From NCBI GenBank assembly GCA_047967505.1, contig CM106540.1: a stretch of DNA of 64,000 bases. One strand, written 5' to 3'. Below, in pieces: positions 32,766 to 45,286 of the stretch. Every line of letters begins with the position of its first letter. Position 1 is the first letter of the stretch. A model generated the notes under the pieces. It saw only the letters and a program-made list of their open reading frames with translations. It did not search any database and was not told the DNA's origin. Both the position numbers and the translations under genes were made by a program. The DNA comes from Dipteris shenzhenensis (Eukaryota > Polypodiophyta > Polypodiopsida > Gleicheniales).

Positions 32766-33082
32766 CCTATCACATTGCAAAAAAAGAATGCACGTGTCAA
32801 TCTACATATACTGGAAAAAAACAATAGGCTTTGAAGAGAAAATAGCCTGTAGTGTATTGCAAAACCATAACTCAAATTAAAAATGAAATCCAAACATTAT
32901 CAAGGACAAAGTCATGAAATATTACGTCTCACTTCATCTTTGTATAAATAGCCAACATTCCCAAAGACCTATGATAGTTGGAATACTGAAAGAACTTAAA
33001 AAAAGCTATACAAAGATTAGCGAAATGAAGATTTTCCACCCAAGAAAGTCTGAGGAGGGCTTGAAAGAGCAATGTCATACTC

Positions 33083-36000
33083 CTAGGCTCTTGCTATTGC
33101 CAATTGCAAAACTTCCTTGTACACAACATTTGTGGTAGAAGTATTATCCATCTCCTCGCCCCTGGCATCAGACGCACTCTGCGAAATGAAAACCTTAACA
33201 GCGTTTGATGCTCGGATACGTGAAAATGCCACATATAATTGGCCATGACTGAATACCGGTGTCGCCAAGTAGAGCCCCAAAACTGACAATGTTTGGCCCT
33301 GTGACTTATTGATTGTCATGCCAAATGCCAATCGGATAGGAAATTGCCGTCTCCTCATGTTGAATGGAAGTTTAACGTTGGTCGGAATGAATGTTATCCT
33401 TGGAATAAACGTTCTATCACCAGCATTGTTACCAGTAATGATTTCAGCTTCTAACACTTTTGTGTGAAACTCTTTGCATATCAACCGTGTCCCATTGCAC
33501 AAACCCTGGCGAGGATTCAAATTACGCAACAAAATTATAGGAGCATTTCTTTTCAAAACCAACCGATGTGGGGGATATCCACCACCAAGATCAAGACTGT
33601 TCAAATACTCGACTGCAAACAAAAAGGAATCTCCCCCTAAGTTGTCCACTGAGTCTGCACTTGGGTACTCCCTTTCCTCACCGGGCATTGCCTTCAATGC
33701 CGTAGCATTAATTGCATCAACCTCGATGTTTCGAGGTGCAAGAATAGCACGCTCTCGAAAGTATGGTGCATAGTCCAAAATAGTTGCAAGCCCTCGATAC
33801 ACCCATCTAATGAGGCCTTCCATGGACTTTGTCTCTAAAAGCATATGCGATGGAATCACAACAGTATCTTCTTTTGTACATCTATTTATCCCATTGCCAA
33901 TGTCCATAACCCATTGCATGAACTCTTGCTCAGCACAATTATCACCATTCCGAAGGTCCCGCATATTCTGCGTTAACTTCAATACTGTAGTGCGACCCCA
34001 AATCCTTGAGTGGCATAAGGTAGCATTGACAATGTCCTCTCGTCCTGCCTTTGGAAGAACTGGCAAGACTTGCCTAAAATCCCCCCCCAACAATACCACC
34101 TTCCCACAAAAAAGTTGCTCATTGGACATGATATCTCGCAAAGTTCTGTCTAGTGCCTCAAAAGCAAACCGGTGAGTCATGGGTGCCTCATCCCATATTA
34201 TCAGCCTAGCCATCTTCAAAACATCTGCCAGTTGACTATTAACCTTAATATTGCAACCGCTAGTACCATCCAGCTCCAACGGTATCTTGAATCGTGAGTG
34301 TGCCGTGCGGCCAAAGCGATGAGCCCCTCCCCACGCAATTGAGAGAGCAAGCAATTGTAGAGAAAGGTCTTTCCAGACCCTCCTATACCATCGAGAAAAA
34401 AGACCTCACCACCATCTCCATAAACCCTTGCCAAAATCCGATCGAATGCAGCACGTTGACAGTGATTCAAGGACATTTCCATTTGCTGGGCAGTTTCTGC
34501 TTCTTTCACACAATCATTCTTTCTTCTTGCAATAAGCCATTTCCAGCTTCTAACAAAGATGTTCTATCTACAACAGGCATTCCGTCAAACTCAACCAACC
34601 TTCACCCATGTTGTTGAAGAATGTGCTCTAAGTGCAATATAGCCTTCTTTATTGCTAGTTCACGACGACCAATTAAATTCCCCATACTTGATTCCAATAT
34701 ATTAAAAAAATCATCCGAAAGCTCAAGGGAAAATTTTTCCCACAAAAGTTGAGGAGACGTTGGCTCACAAAAAACCAATATTGTGACAAATAGGTGTCTC
34801 AATTGTGCACTATTTTGATAAAACACAGCCTCTTGCATACACACAAACCATTCATCATCACTCTCCAACAATCCCCGTGCTATGCATGCTGCCTTGAAAG
34901 TAGGTACACTTGGCTGTCAAAAGTACGTAGGTCATCAAAGGACTTGCATCCCGTGCACACATTAAGAAGCATACGCATGAAGTAGAGCTCACCAGCTGAG
35001 GGGGAAATATTGTACATCCGACCTATGGTATTCCCCTTTTGTCTTCTAGTCCACCACTTACTGGTTTTGTTCCAAACCAACTTGTCTGGCAAGTCACCAT
35101 ACAGCAAGTTGCTTGCGTCATATTGCAACTGATTATAAGTGAACCATTCTGTGAGGGTGGTCTTTTGATTTTGTTCCCTGCCTACAACATTTTGCAAATC
35201 ATCATCATCTCAAAAGATGATGTTATTACGCATCGGAAGATGAACTTGCAATCTTTGCACATCGGGTTTTTCATCGTGCGTGGCATACTCATAAATCCGC
35301 CAACATGCTTCTGATGCTGACACGTAACGTGCATCTAAGTAACTACTAATCTCATCAATGCCACCGTCAACTATGTTGTGCAAATGCCCTTGCTCTCCTG
35401 CATTATTTAGCTGCATCTTGATAATGGCTCTGTCATGACCTTTGTACACATATTTATACAAATACTTAACTGCAGTGATTGTGGAGCATATTTCAACATT
35501 GATGTGTGCCTTGTACTTCATGGAGAGAAAAGGATTAAATGGCACAATCCAACGATTCTCAATCACACCCCCTTTCACTTGTATCTTTCTACCATCATCA
35601 CGACGCATGTAAACTGGATAGCCATCGTTGCCAACAATAGTCATCTGTGAGAATCCACGTGGATAATGACGAATGCATTTTCCATCAACCATGCAAGCTG
35701 CAGATGGATTTAGTGCACCACACGGACCATGGACATTACATTGCCCAATAATATCATGCAACTCCGGGAACATAGCCTTATCTGGCAACTCTGCACACAC
35801 TAATCGGTCATAGTGACCGATCTCCACGGGTTTGAAACCACTTTCTAATATCAACAGTATGTGTGAGTGTGGCAGGCCTCTCTTTTGAAACTCTATGACA
35901 CTCACATATCCATCCACCTTCCCAAACAAATTATGTTTTGTAATTGACTGCATCATGTCCTTATGCTTTTGGAAAAACACACGGGCTGTCAAATCTGGAC

Positions 36001-38266
36001 GGTCTTGTGCAGTTTGCCCCAGCAACAATGCTGTAGATATTTCAACCCATTTGGGATTACAGGTGAATGTTATGAATAAATCTGGTTTGCCCCTTTTTCT
36101 GACAATTGCCATAGCATCTTGGTATAGCTGGCACATATACCGAGGCCCTCCCGTAAAAGAAGAAGGCAACACCACCCTACGCCCTGCAGCATTGCCAAGC
36201 ACAGTACGTGTCCCATCAGCTGTATTCACCATGTCCATCAACCCTTGATAGACTTCAGCGCGTAGGGAATCTTGGTTGTTTCGTATCCACACCAACCTAG
36301 ACTCTTCCATGCTACTGTAGGCATCAACCATGTATTGCTGCAGCAATCTACCCCCACGCAAAAGACATGCATTTGTATCATATCTCACTTGCAAAAGATA
36401 TGCGTAGTATTGTCTCTGGGTGACACAACTCTGTCCACGTATCTCGTGCAATGGTGTGTGATTAGGAACATCACTATATGGGATATATGGATGCCAGCCA
36501 TCTTCTCCCCGAGGGAACAAAAGAACATACATGAGAGGCATGTATGATCGGTGCAAATTAGATATTCTACGCACAAACCCATTGCGGCTAAAAATCTGAA
36601 TGTCCCGATTTCCAATATCAAAGTCATCCCCTTGTCCTGGCATGATTGCAGCAACCTCGCTAGCCATAGGAGCCAAGTACTGCCTTGAGGTGGAGCGGCT
36701 CTCACAAATAACCATCCTCAGGTTTGTATGTGGATTTGTTCTTAGCACTTGCCCAATAGCCATCAATGCACTGGCATATGGATTGCACTCGTGCATCATC
36801 CTCTGCAACAACTCCAAAATGTCTGGATCCAAACCAGGCATCCCATGTAAACGGTGTTCTAGTTCATGATCAGTATCATACACGTACAACTGTGCAAAAC
36901 GTGGCATCTCTTGCCTAGCCTCATCCGGCAACAAATTTCCAACCTGATGATACACACTACCATAGACTCGAAAGTTTTGTATACCCCCATTCCCACGAAA
37001 CATTTGATCAACATGGGCTCCCAATGAAACAAATTCCATGGCACTATTATAAGCCCTAATGTTTTTCTTAAATAGTCTGCTTCTAGCATCATGTCCGTGC
37101 AGTAGAACTCTCAAAATCTCTAGTGGTTCTTCTAACGGCAACAATGACACACGACCAACTTTGCAACAGTGCTTGCCCACAACTTGATGCATATGCATTC
37201 GTGTCTCTTGTTTCCACAGTTGAGCCTGGCAAAAGCTACATGTATGATCCATGGATCTGAGTGCATGAACAGAAGGAGCATTGAAGACCAGTGGATACAA
37301 AGATGGATGCTCTACATTTTCCCTTAACGGAAAAGTATGCAAGATAGAGAGGCTCCCCCCTGCACCCAAAATCACAGCCCTGTTGTGAACAACACGCCTT
37401 CGGGCTCTTAAATGAGTAGCATCCCTGGTTGCATCCATATGAGTAGTTGTACATACTACTGGAGCATGTTCATGCTCATTACATACTATTGGTGCAGTAT
37501 GGAGGTCCATTCTATTTTCAGCAGTGCATGCTACATTACTGTGCCCATGCATTTGATTCTGTTCTCTGCGTAGGCCAACTTCTACATCCATAGATTCCAT
37601 TGCCCCCCTCACACTTCTAGCAACTTGTGTTCTCGACCTTGTTCTTTGTATAGCATAAATGCGATGGGCCGCCTGCGTTGAATCCATTTGAATACTTGTA
37701 CCTATTACTGGAGCATGTTCATGCTCATTATCTACAGTTGGTAAAGTATTGACGTCCATTGTATTTTCAGCAATGCACGCTACATTACTGTGCCCATACA
37801 TTTGGTCCTGTTGTCTACGAAGGCCGTCTTCTACATCCATAGATTCCACAGCCACCCTCACGCTTCTAACTCCTTGTGTTTTCGACCTTGTTCTTTGTAT
37901 AGCATAACTACGACGGGCCGCCCGCGTTGAATCCATTTGAGTAGGTGTACCTATCACTGAACCATGTTGATGCACTCTACCTACTGTTACTGAAGTATTG
38001 AGGTCCATTGTATTTTCAGCCACAATGCATGCTACATTACTGCATCCATGTATCTGATTGTGTTGACTGCAAACTCCTACTTCTACACCCATAGATTCCA
38101 CAGCCACCCTCATGCTTCTAGCACCTTGTGTTTTAGACCTTGTTCTTTGTATAGCATAAGCACGACGGGCTGCCCGCGTTGAATCCAATAATCTTCTCCT
38201 ATGAGAACGTATTGAATGTAGCCTCTCTTCTATTTGTCTTGCCATCTTCTGTATCCACTCAACCAA
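33083..38266 (-). pseudogene. Helitron RepHel: HUH Rep plus Pif1-type helicase
   Basis: RepHel starts rolling-circle transposition: the HUH Rep domain nicks DNA through tyrosines and the helicase unwinds it. The first frame (38266-35210, 1018 residues) has N-terminal 84-residue tandem repeats, a cysteine pattern around CSFCQAQLW, FTCNPKWVEI, the HUH motif GLPHSHILLI and the tyrosine motif YLYKYVYKGHDRA. After an in-frame TGA at 35212-35210 the frame continues (TEWFTYNQL), shifts near 34905 and again near 34600, and enters the helicase: Walker A GIGGSGKTFLYN, a shift near 34340, LIIWDEAPMTHRF (Walker B), GGDFRQVLPVLP, AFGMTINKSQGQ and LYVAFSRI. Only a few lesions separate it from an intact gene, suggesting recent loss. 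Strong similarity to typical plant Helitron proteins. Confidence 0.93.
37436..38185 (-). repeat. In-frame 250-bp tandem repeats in RepHel N-terminus
   Basis: Three units of 252, 249 and 249 bp encode 84, 83 and 83 residues, each starting DSTRAARRxYAIQRTRS (third: DSTQAAHRIYAIQRTRS) and including ESM.VE.G and NVAC..AEN.MD. A fourth partial unit begins DATRDATHLRARRR. Units keep frame, so they arose by unequal exchange under coding constraint. Confidence 0.92.
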
Positions 38267-38698
38267 CTACATAAATATCTATTCCTCAAAGGGAAAAATA
38301 GATTAATCAAACAACTTATGCATCATCCCTAACCATGACAAAGCCATCCCTTTCCCATCTATCTAAAATTGAGAGCGGACCATCTATGCATTGAACCCAT
38401 TATCTTTGGTAAGAGTAATGCTCATATTTTTTCAACATGTGAGCAAAATACAATACCATATGTGCAACCATCATTTGAAACATAAAAACCAAAGCTAACA
38501 TATCTAAAAAAACTCAAAGTTGACCATCTCAAAAAAAGTATAAGCATTGCATCAGCATTTATGCAAAGAAATTACAAATATTTGAGTATATCTTAAATAA
38601 AACGAAAATGGGAAGGAACAATAGGCAATTTAAATATTGAATTAAATTAGCTTCCATTGCCATATATATGTCAAATGAAAGTAAATATAATCATTTGC

Positions 38699-38910
38699 AA
38701 AAAACTTGTCTTGCCAAATAACATAAGGGCAACCCAACTACATGAATCCCATAGAAGCATTTGGAATTCCAGTACAAAAAGTGACATAAAACTCTCAGGA
38801 GTCAAACTTGTCTTGCCAAATAACATAAGGGCAACCTGGAAGTACATGAATCCCATAGAAGCATTTGGGATTCCAGTACAAAAAAGTGACATAAAAGTCT
38901 TAGGAGTCTC
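38699..38910. repeat. Tandem duplication of about 107 bp
   Basis: AACTTGTCTTGCCAAATAAC, then TAAGGGCAACC, then GAATCCCATAGAAGCATTTG, is present twice. It lies just beyond the stop codon of the two-exon gene at 38911-39998, in its presumed 3' UTR. Confidence 0.88.
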
Positions 38911-39998
38911 TTAATTGTCACGGGTTGCGACCTGCTCTAGTTTACGGCTCATCCTGGTCATCAAAGCAGTTAGCCTATTTAAACCAACTTTGAACATTGA
39001 CACCTCAGTGGATAGTAGCTGAACTTGTTCTTTCAGCTTATCAACTTGTAGTCTACACCCATTCTCACATACAACTGCCCCTTCTCCACCTCTCCCCAAA
39101 ATCTGCTGCATCCATTGATTAGATTCCTTAACGCTATTCTGAATTTGAGAAATCCTTGCAATGAGAGTTCCAGGGAATTCTGCCATGCCCTGCGCTATTA
39201 CTGCAGCACCATCTGAATGGATTTCTCCCCACAAAGACCCCAAATATCGTGTGTTCATGGCACATGCATCCTTATTATTCTCGCACATGGCTTGAATGGA
39301 CTTTAAAAGATTGTAATGACTTGAATGCTCAGTTGCATGGGTTGAAGCTCTCCCCCTTGTAAGTCGTTTCATTATATTAGCAGTGCGACGTTCGCGGCTA
39401 GACTTAAAACGCTTTGAAGGCAACTTGGGACCATGATTTGCTCCATGGGTTGAAGTCTCGGCCCTTGCCAAAACTTGATTTATCACATGAAGGCTATCTG
39501 GCTCAGGAAAAGATGACAACACAATGTCAAAAATTGCAGAGCCCTCCAACCTAGCAGCTCGCTTCATTGCCCGAAGGCTTTGTCGGCCATGGAAACCCGA
39601 TTCCCCAAGATTTGGAACAACGGTAGAAGCCATTTCTGGAGCTGCATCCATAACAAAATACAAAAACCTTTTCAGGTATGTATTGGCTCAATTGTATAAT
39701 TGGATCACACAGATTCCATAGAACAAACATGAGCAGAAATGAATTGCCATAGGAGGTAGATACCCAAAGATTGTAGCCCATCTCCTCTCAGCAAAGAATT
39801 TGGAATCAAGTTGGATGGATTGAGATATTTGTGAATGAGCTCGTGCCAAGCACTCGTGCAAATATTTTCCGATTCAAAGGCGGTAAGTTGCTTAGAGTGA
39901 CCAAGGATATGGTGGTAGGAAGTAGAAATCATAGGACATGTTAAAAGGAGAAATCGACATGGAAGGCACATGGCCCTAGCGTCTATTTCAAAAATCAA
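38911..39998 (-). CDS. Unrecognised two-exon gene with C-terminal coiled coil
   Basis: Exon 39998-39764 (start uncertain; readable part SKQLTAFESENICTSAWHEL and IPNSLLRGDGLQSL) joins exon 39641-38911 across a 122-bp GT-AG intron (GTATCT..GATGCAG) in matching phase. The second exon gives PEMASTVVPNLGESGFHGR, a basic region (LPSKRFKSSRERRTANIMKR), then a C-terminus with heptad-like spacing (VDKLKEQVQLLSTEVSMFKV, LMTRMSRKLEQV), consistent with a coiled coil. No family was recognised. It lies upstream of RepHel in the same orientation, so it may be a Helitron-captured gene, a transposon accessory gene, or host. Upstream exons may be missing. Confidence 0.5.
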
Positions 39999-40084
39999 AT
40001 CCCCCTAACCTCCCCTTGCCATGCATTAGCCTCCTCTAACGAACCCTAAATCTAAGACCTTAGTCCTATGATTTCTACTTCCTA
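39916..40084. repeat. Perfect 22-bp inverted repeat
   Basis: GTAGGAAGTAGAAATCATAG (continuing GA) at about 39916-39937 is the exact reverse complement of the sequence at about 40063-40084, about 125 bp apart. The pair could fold as a stem. Confidence 0.8.
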
Positions 40085-40099
40085 CAATCTTACTGTCTG

Positions 40100-40499
40100 C
40101 TCATGAAGGTGCTCCTGCGAAAGATACAATTAACTTTGGACCTTTCATATCCAACCACATCATGGACTTATTTCACTTCTGTCCACCATTATATTTTGCT
40201 CTCTGTGTGTGTGTGTGTAGCCCCATCTATCATCCAATCGCCTCATCTCTCGAGCTTAGTTCTCATGGCTATAAAGCACATGACGTGAAACACACTTAAT
40301 CCTTTACTCTCCTTGAGAAGCAAGACTAACTTCTGAAAGAGGTTAGATTAGATCACTTAGGGAAGAGGATGCTGGCTTATCTCTAGACATACTGCCAGCT
40401 CGATGCTCCTAAGAAAATACAAATACCTTTAATGATTACTGATCCAAACACATCATGGCCTTGTCTTATTTCACTTCTGCCTACCATTATATTTCTCGT

Positions 40500-40546
<47 letters not shown>

Positions 40547-41291
40547 GTAGCCCCACCTATCATCCAATCGCCTCACGTCTTAAGCTTAGTTCTCATGGCT
40601 ATAGTCCACACGACATGAAACATATTTGATGCTTTACTCTCATTGAGAAGCAAGGCTAGCTTCTCAAAACAAAGGTTAGATTAGATCACTTAGGGTAGAG
40701 GGTGCAAGCTTATCTATAGACATATTGCCAGGTCATCAAGATGCTCCTACGAAAGATACAATCACATTTAATGATTACTGCTCCAACCACATCATGGCCT
40801 TGTCTTATTTCACTTCTGCCCTACCATTATATCCTTTCATCCTCTCTCTCTCTCTCTCTCTCTCTCTATGTGTGTGTGTGTGTAGCCCCACCTATTATCC
40901 AATTGCCTCATGTCTCGAGCTTAGTTCTCATGCCTATAGTCCACATGACATGAAACATATTTGACGCTTTACTCTCATTGAGAAGCAAGTCTAGCTTCTC
41001 AAAACAAAGGTTAGATTAGATCACTTAGGCTAGAGGGTGCAAGCTTATCTCTAGACATATTGCCAAGTCATCAAGATGCTCCTAGGAAAGATACAATTAC
41101 ATTTAATGATTATTGATATCCAATCGCCTCACCTCTGGAGGTTACTTCTCATGGCCATAATGCACATGACATGAAACATACATAATCCTTTACTCTCCTT
41201 AAGAGGTTGATTAGATCACATAGGGTCCAACCACATCATCGCCTTGTCTCTAACTAATACACTAACTTCATTCACTTCTGTCCATCAATAT

Positions 41292-41338
<47 letters not shown>

Positions 41339-41748
41339 TCTATTATCTTTTAGTTCTTCCGTCTCAATAATATAATCATCTAGAAACTATAAGATCATAA
41401 TGGTTTGCATGATTTAAAAAATGTAGCTTACATTTCCTTAAGAGGTTGATTAGATCACATAGGGTCCAACCACATCATCGCCTTGTCTCTAACTAATACA
41501 CTAACTTCATTCACTTCTGTCCATCAATATATTTTCCCTCTCTCTCTCTCTCCCTCTCTCTCTCTCTCTCTCACCTCTATTATCTTTTAGTTCTTCCGTC
41601 TCAATAATATAATCATCTAGAAACTATAAGATCATAATGGTTTGCATGATTACTGGTCCAATCACATCATCGCCTCCATTATCTTTTAGTTCTTCCATCT
41701 CAATAATATAATCATCTACAAACTTAATTCCTTTCTGTCCACCATTAT

Positions 41749-41814
<66 letters not shown>

Positions 41815-42193
41815 CTCTCCTAAGAGATATGCACAGACAAAGCAGGCATGGAGGTATGAGACTCTACACACAGAGCAGCACAACCACATCATTGCCTTGT
41901 CTCTAACTAATACGCTAACTTCATTCACTTCTGTCCATCAATATATTTTCCCTCTCTCTCTCTCTCTCTCCCTCTCTCTCTCTCTCTCACCTCTATTATC
42001 TTTTAGTTCTTCCGTCTCAATAATATCATCATCTAGAAACTACAAGATCATAATGGTTTGCATGATTTAAAAAATGTAGCTTACATTTAATGATTACTGG
42101 TCCCAATCACATCATCGCCTCCATTATCTTTTAGTTCTTCCATCTCAATAATATAATCATCTACAAACTTAATTCCTTTCTGTCCACCATTAT

Positions 42194-42251
<58 letters not shown>

Positions 42252-42425
42252 CTCTCCTAAGAGATATGCACAGACAAAGCAGGCATGGAGGTATGAGACT
42301 CTACACACAGAGCAGCATAGCAAGGTCCACAATAGAAGAGATCATGCTGAGCCAATAGAAAAGGATTGTAGAAAAGGCTGGTAGTTTAGCATGCAACTGT
42401 GTTGTAGGTTGGGATACTGTAGGTT

Positions 42426-42483
<58 letters not shown>

Positions 42484-42983
42484 CCATGTTTTTGAAAAAA
42501 CATGGTTCTTAGTTCAGTTTTCCCCTCCCAAGAATCTAAGCGTCCACGAATTATAAGATCAGAATGGTTTCAATGAATGTAGCCTGCAAACTCACACACA
42601 CACACACAATGTGTCCTAAGGAAGCAAAGAATTCATGAATTATCAGATCGGAATGGTTTCAATGATTTTGACAATGTAGCTTGTCTCAAACGATGCAAAC
42701 TCACACACACACACACAACGTGTCCTAAGGAAGCAAAGAATTCCAAATAGAAAGCAAAGTCAATTGAAAAGCAAGGCTAGCTTCTCAAAAATGAAGGTTA
42801 GATTAGATCACTTAGGGTACACAGTGCAAGCTTATCTCTAGACATATTGCCAGGTCATCAAGATGCCCCTACGAAAGATACAATTACATTTAATGATTAC
42901 TGCTCCAACCCCATCATCGCCTTGTCTCTAACTAATACACTAACTTAATTCACTTTTGTCCACCATTATATTTTCCCTCTCTC

Positions 42984-43014
<31 letters not shown>

Positions 43015-43110
43015 CGCCTCCATTATCTATTAGTTCTTCAGTCTCAATAATATAATCATCTAGAAACTATAAGATCATAATGGTTTGGATGATTTTAAAA
43101 ATGTAGCTTC

Positions 43111-43157
<47 letters not shown>

Positions 43158-43340
43158 CATTATCTTTTTGAAAAAAGATGGTTCTTAGTTCAATTTTCCC
43201 CTCCCAAGAATCTAAGCATCCACGAATTACGATCAGAATGGTTTCATGAATGTAACAGAGAATTCATGAATTATCAGATCAGAATGGTTTTAATGATTTT
43301 GAAAATGTTTAAGATGCAAACACACATACACACACACACA
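40100..43340. repeat. CT-microsatellite-anchored tandem duplications, family 1
   Basis: A module containing GGTTAGATTAGATCACTTAG, CATATTGCCAGGTCATCAAG, AATGATTACTG, CATCATGGCCTTGTCT and CACTTCTG, ending in a CT run, recurs from about 40100 to 43000 with period near 280-300 bp at first. A second module (CATCATCGCCTTGTCTCTAA, CCATCAATATATTTTCCCTC, a CT run, ATCTTTTAGTTCTTCC) is copied around 41220-42240. CT runs include 41757-41813, and a GA run lies at 42429-42480. No gene is present; Ser-Leu repeat frames are by-products. Confidence 0.8.
42349..42480. repeat. Left arm of an inverted duplication
   Basis: GAGCCAATAGAAAAGGATTG to GTAGGTTGGG followed by a GA run is the reverse complement, with small changes, of the CT run and following sequence at 45240-45364. 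Confidence 0.85.
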
Positions 43341-43399
43341 CACAAAAAAAAAAAAGTGATCACCTACCTGGATAAACAAAAGTTGTGGAGAGAAGCTAG

Positions 43400-43473
43400 T
43401 GCTAGTCCAACAATAAAATGAAGCACCTGCAAGAAAAACAACCCAAAAAAAAAGTAAAGCTAAGCGAACTGTA

Positions 43474-43529
<56 letters not shown>

Positions 43530-43607
43530 AAATACGTAATGACATACACCCCCCCCCCCACACACACACACACACAAACACACACTCTCTCTCTCACACA
43601 CACATAT

Positions 43608-43649
<42 letters not shown>

Positions 43650-44056
43650 CCCTCTTCCACTTATCTTTCTCTTGCATTGGATCATCCCTCAAGATGGTTT
43701 TTAAGCATGTGCAATTCTCCCCCCTCTTCCACTTATCTTTCTCTTGCATTGGATCATCCCTCAAGATGGTTTTTAATCAAGAAATTCGCCGGTATTGGCA
43801 GCAAGGAAATACGGGAAATAATTTAATGTACTTAATGTGTCTAGTTAGAACGAATGGACTAATGTTGGGTGCTCCAATAACATACAGCAATGGCTAGAGG
43901 AAGTGAATCATATGACTATATGTGATATAAGGTAGACTGATACAGTTAATTACTTGAAGGGAAAGGAGGGTGTAGCATATGGAGAGCATATGTGTCTACA
44001 TGCAAGGTCATATGATAATGTCATTAGTCATTTGATAAACCCTCGACCTCCCCCCT

Positions 44057-44095
<39 letters not shown>

Positions 44096-44265
44096 GCTAT
44101 GGTTTTGTGCATATCTTTATTTTCTTTCATCTCCTTTCCTTAGATATTCATGCCCTTTCACCTTCCCCCTAGCATCGATCAACCCCTACACCTCTCTTTC
44201 TCTCTCTCTCTCTCAAAACCTCCCCCCCCCTCTCTCTCTCTCTCCCTCTCTCACAAAAACACAAA

Positions 44266-44308
<43 letters not shown>

Positions 44309-44330
44309 ACTCTCTCTCTCACACACACAT

Positions 44331-44366
<36 letters not shown>

Positions 44367-44868
44367 CCCTCTTCCACTTATCTTTCTCTTGCATTGGATC
44401 ATGCCTCAAGATGGTTTTTAATCAAGAAATTCGCCGGTATTGGCAGCAAGGAAATACGGGAAATAATTTAATGTACTTAATGTGTCTAGTTAGAACGAAT
44501 GTTGGGTGCTTCAATAACATACAGCAATGAAATACGGGAAATAATTTAATGTACTTAATGTGTCTAGTTAGAACTAATGTTGGGTGCTCCAATAACATAC
44601 AGCAATGGCTAGAGAAAGTGAATCGTATGACTATATGTGATATAAGGTAGACTGATACAGTTAATTACTTGAAGGGAAAGGAGGGTGTAGCATATGTGTC
44701 TACATGCAAGGTTGCATGATGGCGATTGATTGACCTATAGTAGGGTGCACACTACCTCTTTTCCTTCAGGAAAATCTCTCCTTGCTTGCTCAAATCTACC
44801 TTCTTTCATTCCTCCATTATCTTTATTTTCTTTCATCTCCTTTCCTTAGATATTCACAAAAACACAAA

Positions 44869-44911
<43 letters not shown>

Positions 44912-45238
44912 ACTCTCTCTCACATACACACATATAATCTCTCTCTCTCTCTCTCTCTCTCTCCCCCCTCTTCCACTTATCTTTCTCTTGCATTGGATCA
45001 TCCCTCAAGATGGTTTTTAAGCATGTGCAATTCTCCCCCCTCTTCCACTTATCTTTCTCTTGCATTGGATCATCCCTCAAGATGGTTTTTAATCAAGAAA
45101 TTTGCTGGTATTGGCAGCAAGGAAATACGGGAAATAATTTAATGTACTTAATGTGTCTAGTTAGAACGAATGGACTATTGTTGGGTGCTCCAATAACATA
45201 CAGCAATGGCTAGAGGAAGTGTATATAAGCGAACTGTA

Positions 45239-45286
<48 letters not shown>

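Larger units (their letters stand above)
29712..33717 (-). repeat. Tandem duplication of the Helitron 3' half (about 2 kb units)
   Basis: The left unit 29712-31667 and right unit 31668-33717 are nearly identical. The offset is 1956 bp at their left ends and 2043 bp further right, because the left unit lacks about 87 bp that the right unit has at about 31945-32035. The right edge of the left unit breaks inside the helicase after GCATTAATTG. Confidence 0.88.
29700..38266 (-). mobile_element. Helitron with RepHel gene and duplicated 3' half
   Basis: The minus strand carries a Rep/helicase gene of the plant Helitron type (38266-33083), followed by a small spliced gene. The 3' half (C-terminal helicase part plus small gene) occurs twice in tandem: 33717-31668 and 31667-29712. 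The left copy of the helicase ends abruptly at 31669, where the right copy continues. Typical Helitron ends (5' TC, 3' CTRR with hairpin) could not be placed, so both limits are approximate and the 5' end may lie beyond 38266. Confidence 0.8.
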
